Below are positions 7,201 through 8,353 of a stretch of 8,353 nt of DNA, piece after piece. Numbering within the stretch: position 1 is the stretch's first letter; each line of letters opens with the position of its first letter. Position numbers and translations under genes: made by a program. The DNA is from Deinococcus sp. Its GTDB lineage: Bacteria > Deinococcota > Deinococci > Deinococcales > Deinococcaceae. The notes under the pieces were generated by a model. That model saw only the letters and a list, made by a program, of their open reading frames with translations, ran no database searches and had not been told where the DNA came from. The DNA lies in NCBI GenBank assembly GCA_028287665.1, contig JAQBPF010000184.1:1-8353 (forward strand), read 5' to 3'.

Positions 7201-7555
7201 GCTGGGCGTGCGCGTACAGATCGACGATTTTGGCACCGGATATTCCAGTCTCGCGTTTCTGCACCGCTTCCCGGTCGATGTGCTGAAGATCGACCGGGCC
7301 TTTATTGCCCATCTTGGCGAAGATGCGGTCAGTGCCAGCCTCGTCAAAACGGTGGTGTTGCTGGCCCAGGCATTGGGTGCAGGTGTGGTGGCCGAGGGCA
7401 TAGAGACCGAACTTCACCGCAGCCACCTGCTGCATCTGGGTTGCCCCGTGGGACAGGGGTACCTGTTCTCCAGGCCACTCCCGCCCAGCGAGTTTGCCGA
7501 GCAGTGGCTCAACAACAGCAGGCGCGACCTGTCAATGCCGTCCCCAGAAGGCTAA
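4286..7555 (+). CDS. GAF-GAF-GAF-PAS-GGDEF-EAL cyclic-di-GMP signalling protein
   Basis: This 1089-residue protein has no signal peptide or membrane segment, so it is a cytosolic sensor. The order is a divergent GAF-like region (about 30-200), two clear GAF domains (about 215-358 and 370-518), a PAS domain with PAC-type tail (about 525-645), GGDEF (about 648-815) and EAL (about 825-1075). The GGDEF active site is intact (GGDEF 732-736, metal-binding D691, N699, D708) and an inhibitory RxxD site (R723-D726) sits five residues before it. The EAL part keeps E862 of EAL, N918, E950, D980-D981 of DDFGTGYSSL, K1001, E1037 and Q1057, the set needed for Mg2+-dependent c-di-GMP hydrolysis. It could therefore both make and degrade c-di-GMP, with the GAF/PAS part setting the balance. 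The two clear GAF domains share the pattern GRVAR.G...DxxxxPE...SEvCVP...G..VVGVLN.ES, suggesting internal duplication. The signals sensed are unknown; I see no certain chromophore or haem site. No good Shine-Dalgarno site lies at normal spacing. Transcribed alone as far as visible. Confidence 0.95.
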   Translation: MDTPLTLPSDLTALSSLVGLADEVLDLSLPADLLPEELYRRVLTVSVEALPDVLTGRLFGQGTDGTFRILAATGNAQQVSEGLRLKASDLVYDPAYRSMWVSGFPAAFADSLSVTQAALLAQAYAASNSYLRPDGPPSSAVRVLIVPVRVGGELRAVLHLDRPDRGGPTEPDSLESALLESDLTLGQWCGSQVALVVQHLDAAANLRAGQQELNLLNRAHAAVTGAQDLDDLFRRIIQALTEVLGVEHVSIALLEGDQLVPQQQVGGGVWGPSYPVSSGICGRVARSGTPALLPDVTQDPEYVEEHPEVISELCVPLLDGERVVGVLNLESSSHRLTSHDLRQVQALGVWLGRAIERERLYTATEQQRRALDLLHRVRTSVGRTLDLQKTIQAVNESIAQTLGYPQVSVYLRQGDDLVLQHQVGYTQVIERLPLARGVMGRVARTGQAEWIEDLDQEPEALRAMEGISSEVCVPRCLNGEVVGVLNVESMGAQRLRAWDADLITAAGEYVQYSMERASLHAQVKDREVLYRLLAEHTSDLVCLHEADGRLMYVSPSIAPLLGFTPEEAVRHKVTLLVHPQDRYHLRRAFRANGEPLRWRLRHKDGHFIWFETTISPIEHVPDGKYNQPGQFLSSSRDITARQGAEAKLEWAATHDPLTHLPNRVLLFERLSSVLRSAKRTGHAAYAVLYLDMDRFKVINDSLGHTVGDELLVAFAQRLQNTMRRRDLVARLGGDEFAVLLLGTQDGGLLEARQAAERLQAALTEPFLVAGRTLRVSVSVGIAPGRAGHTTPGDVLRDADLSMYRAKRDRRNTVATFDPSMHVRAVRQLQLEADLPHAARAGQLQLHFQPIVDLISGQLHSAEALVRWLHPQLGLISPDEFIPLAEELDLIGEVGDWVLHRACALFKCWSRTNLSVNVNVSTRQFLKAGFVERVKATLNAHDMPPKCLNLEITESALVEDVEEAARTLAGLRALGVRVQIDDFGTGYSSLAFLHRFPVDVLKIDRAFIAHLGEDAVSASLVKTVVLLAQALGAGVVAEGIETELHRSHLLHLGCPVGQGYLFSRPLPPSEFAEQWLNNSRRDLSMPSPEG

Positions 7556-7581
7556 AGGCTGCGTGGCTGGCACCGTAACGC

Positions 7582-7638
7582 ATGTTGGTATCTCTCTCAC
7601 AGAGCTTCAGCTCGACGCTACGAGAATGTAACGCATGA
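7582..7638 (+). CDS. Possible 18-residue leader ORF coupled to the next gene
   Basis: ATG at 7582 opens an 18-codon frame (MLVSLSQSFSSTLRECNA). Its TGA (7636-7638) overlaps the ATG of the following gene as ATGA, the geometry of a coupled leader peptide. An in-frame TAA lies just upstream (7576-7578). No Shine-Dalgarno site precedes it. Both ATGs sit in the same 10-base sequence GTAACGCATG (7575-7584 and 7628-7637). The overlap could be chance in such a short frame. Confidence 0.2.
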   Translation: MLVSLSQSFSSTLRECNA

Positions 7639-8153
7639 AACACCTTCTATTTCCCACCGTGGCCCAGGCCGACGCCTTCGTTCAAGACCTGCGTTCTCAG
7701 GGCGTTATTCGCGAAGAATTGGGCGAGTCTCGCCTGAACCGGACCGCCGGAACCGGCACCACTTCTCAGACGCAAACCACCACCGAAGTGGTCGAGCTTC
7801 GCGGCAACCCCGATGAAGCCGCCGAAGGTGCTGTGAAGGGCACTGGTCTGGGCGCTGTGGCTGGCGCTGTGGCCGGAGCCGCTGCCGTGGCACTGACGGG
7901 TGGACTGGCCGCCGTGCCGGTGATTCTGGGCGCAGCAGCCCTGGGCTCGGGCGTGGGCGCAGTGGGCGGCGCATCGGTGGGTTACACCAGTGGTGACGAC
8001 GTGGTTCACCATGTCTCCGACGTATCCGATGACCACTACGAGCGCATGAACAGCACCGTGGAAAGTGGTGGCCGCGCCATCGCCGTGGACGACAACATTC
8101 CGAGCGATGTGCTGGAAGCTGCCGTGACGCGTCACGGTGGACAGTTCGTCTGA
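7635..8153 (+). CDS. Small stress-protein-like polypeptide with glycine-zipper hydrophobic core
   Basis: This 172-residue protein has three parts. Residues 1-35 (HLLFPTVAQADAFVQDLRSQGV and after) resemble the start of YflT-type general stress proteins, where a short strand is followed by an AxxAVxxL helix. Residues about 65-117 are a glycine/alanine-rich hydrophobic stretch (GTGLGAVAGAVAGAAAVALT through GAAALGSGVGAVGGASVGY) of glycine-zipper type, enough for two membrane-associated helices. Residues about 130-170 (DDHYERMNSTVESGGRAIAV through VLEAAVTRHGGQF) match the YxxxLxxGGxxVxV...A..IL..HGG pattern of the same stress-protein group. A Thr/Ser/Gln linker lies at 37-50. It probably associates with the envelope and may respond to stress; no enzyme motif is present. 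The ATG lacks a Shine-Dalgarno site. It lies 79 bases after the c-di-GMP gene and ends before a strong hairpin. The family link is judged by pattern only. Confidence 0.8.
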   Translation: MKHLLFPTVAQADAFVQDLRSQGVIREELGESRLNRTAGTGTTSQTQTTTEVVELRGNPDEAAEGAVKGTGLGAVAGAVAGAAAVALTGGLAAVPVILGAAALGSGVGAVGGASVGYTSGDDVVHHVSDVSDDHYERMNSTVESGGRAIAVDDNIPSDVLEAAVTRHGGQFV

Positions 8154-8178
8154 TTTTCAAAACAAACTGAATAATCAA

Positions 8179-8223
8179 CCCAGGGCAGACCGCCTCTTAT
8201 CACTAGAGGCGGTCTGCCCTGGG
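8179..8223. terminator. Bidirectional terminator hairpin, perfect 19-bp stem
   Basis: CCCAGGGCAGACCGCCTCT (8179-8197) pairs perfectly with 8205-8223 around a 7-nt loop (TATCACT). It lies between the stop of the plus-strand gene (8153) and the stop of the convergent minus-strand gene (8256-8254), as expected for a shared terminator. No strong T-run follows on the plus strand. On the minus strand the exit side is moderately T-rich. The very stable stem may suffice or may also block 3' exonucleases. Confidence 0.75.
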
Positions 8224-8253
8224 CTTCACATATCGGCGTTTCACCATTCGGCA

Positions 8254-8353
8254 CTAAGCCAGGAAAACCGCAGCCAGAATGTTCTGCGCAAGGTCGTCGA
8301 TGGTGTCCTGTTCCAGGGCAACCGGATCAAGGTCGCGGCCCAGATCGCGCTGC
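8254..8353 (-). CDS. C-terminal end of an unidentified convergent gene (partial)
   Basis: Read on the minus strand from base 8352, the frame is open for 32 codons and ends in TAG at 8256-8254. The residues are QRDLGRDLDPVALEQD, then TIDDLAQNILAAVFLA. The acidic, helix-like composition and the position just beyond a shared terminator support a real C-terminus. Too little is visible to name the family. The rest lies beyond the right edge. Confidence 0.55.
   Translation of the reverse strand, partial: QRDLGRDLDPVALEQDTIDDLAQNILAAVFLA

Noticed and set aside
6188..7435. 415-residue minus-strand frame opposite the GGDEF-EAL region
   Set aside because: It lies fully inside a well-supported gene. 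Its protein is rich in Gln, His and Gly with no domain, typical of an antisense shadow in GC-rich DNA.

Overview
The window most likely comes from a Deinococcus-type bacterium. Its coding DNA is GC-rich, Shine-Dalgarno sites are scarce, and it pairs a tellurium-resistance (Ter) associated biosynthetic module with a large multi-GAF/PAS GGDEF-EAL protein. The genus assignment is inferred from gene content and style; no marker gene is present.

Layout. (1) About 1-2121, plus strand, is the downstream end of an operon. It holds the tail of an unidentified gene, then a StiP-family protein with a phosphoribosyltransferase-like (PRTase) domain and a PELOTA domain (71-1153), then a TIM-barrel C-C bond lyase of the HpcH/CitE type (1153-2121). 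The last two genes overlap by one base (TGATG), so they are probably translationally coupled. This pair is known from Ter-linked clusters predicted to make a nucleoside-like metabolite. No TerB/C/D-type gene is visible here. (2) 2122-2417 is a gene-free control region with a strong sigma70-like promoter. A near-palindrome fills the promoter spacer, and a hairpin lies just downstream. (3) 2418-3647 encodes a secreted solute-binding protein of the branched-chain amino acid type with no permease or ATPase genes beside it. (4) 3648-4285 is an AT-rich gene-free stretch. It holds a weak terminator, a 42-nt imperfect hairpin, a 21-bp inverted repeat, and what looks like a frameshifted remnant of a membrane-protein gene on the minus strand. 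(5) 4286-7555 encodes a 1089-residue soluble c-di-GMP protein (GAF x3, PAS, GGDEF, EAL) with both catalytic signatures intact. (6) 7635-8153 encodes a small stress-protein-like polypeptide with a glycine-zipper hydrophobic core. (7) A perfect 19-bp hairpin at 8179-8223 separates it from a convergent minus-strand gene whose C-terminus enters from the right edge.

The genes do not form one pathway. The left operon is a metabolite-synthesis module tied to stress or metal response. The binding protein and the c-di-GMP protein look like separate sensing or uptake units, and the last small protein looks like an envelope or general stress factor. The least explained parts are the Ter-type pair and the two gene-free regions.
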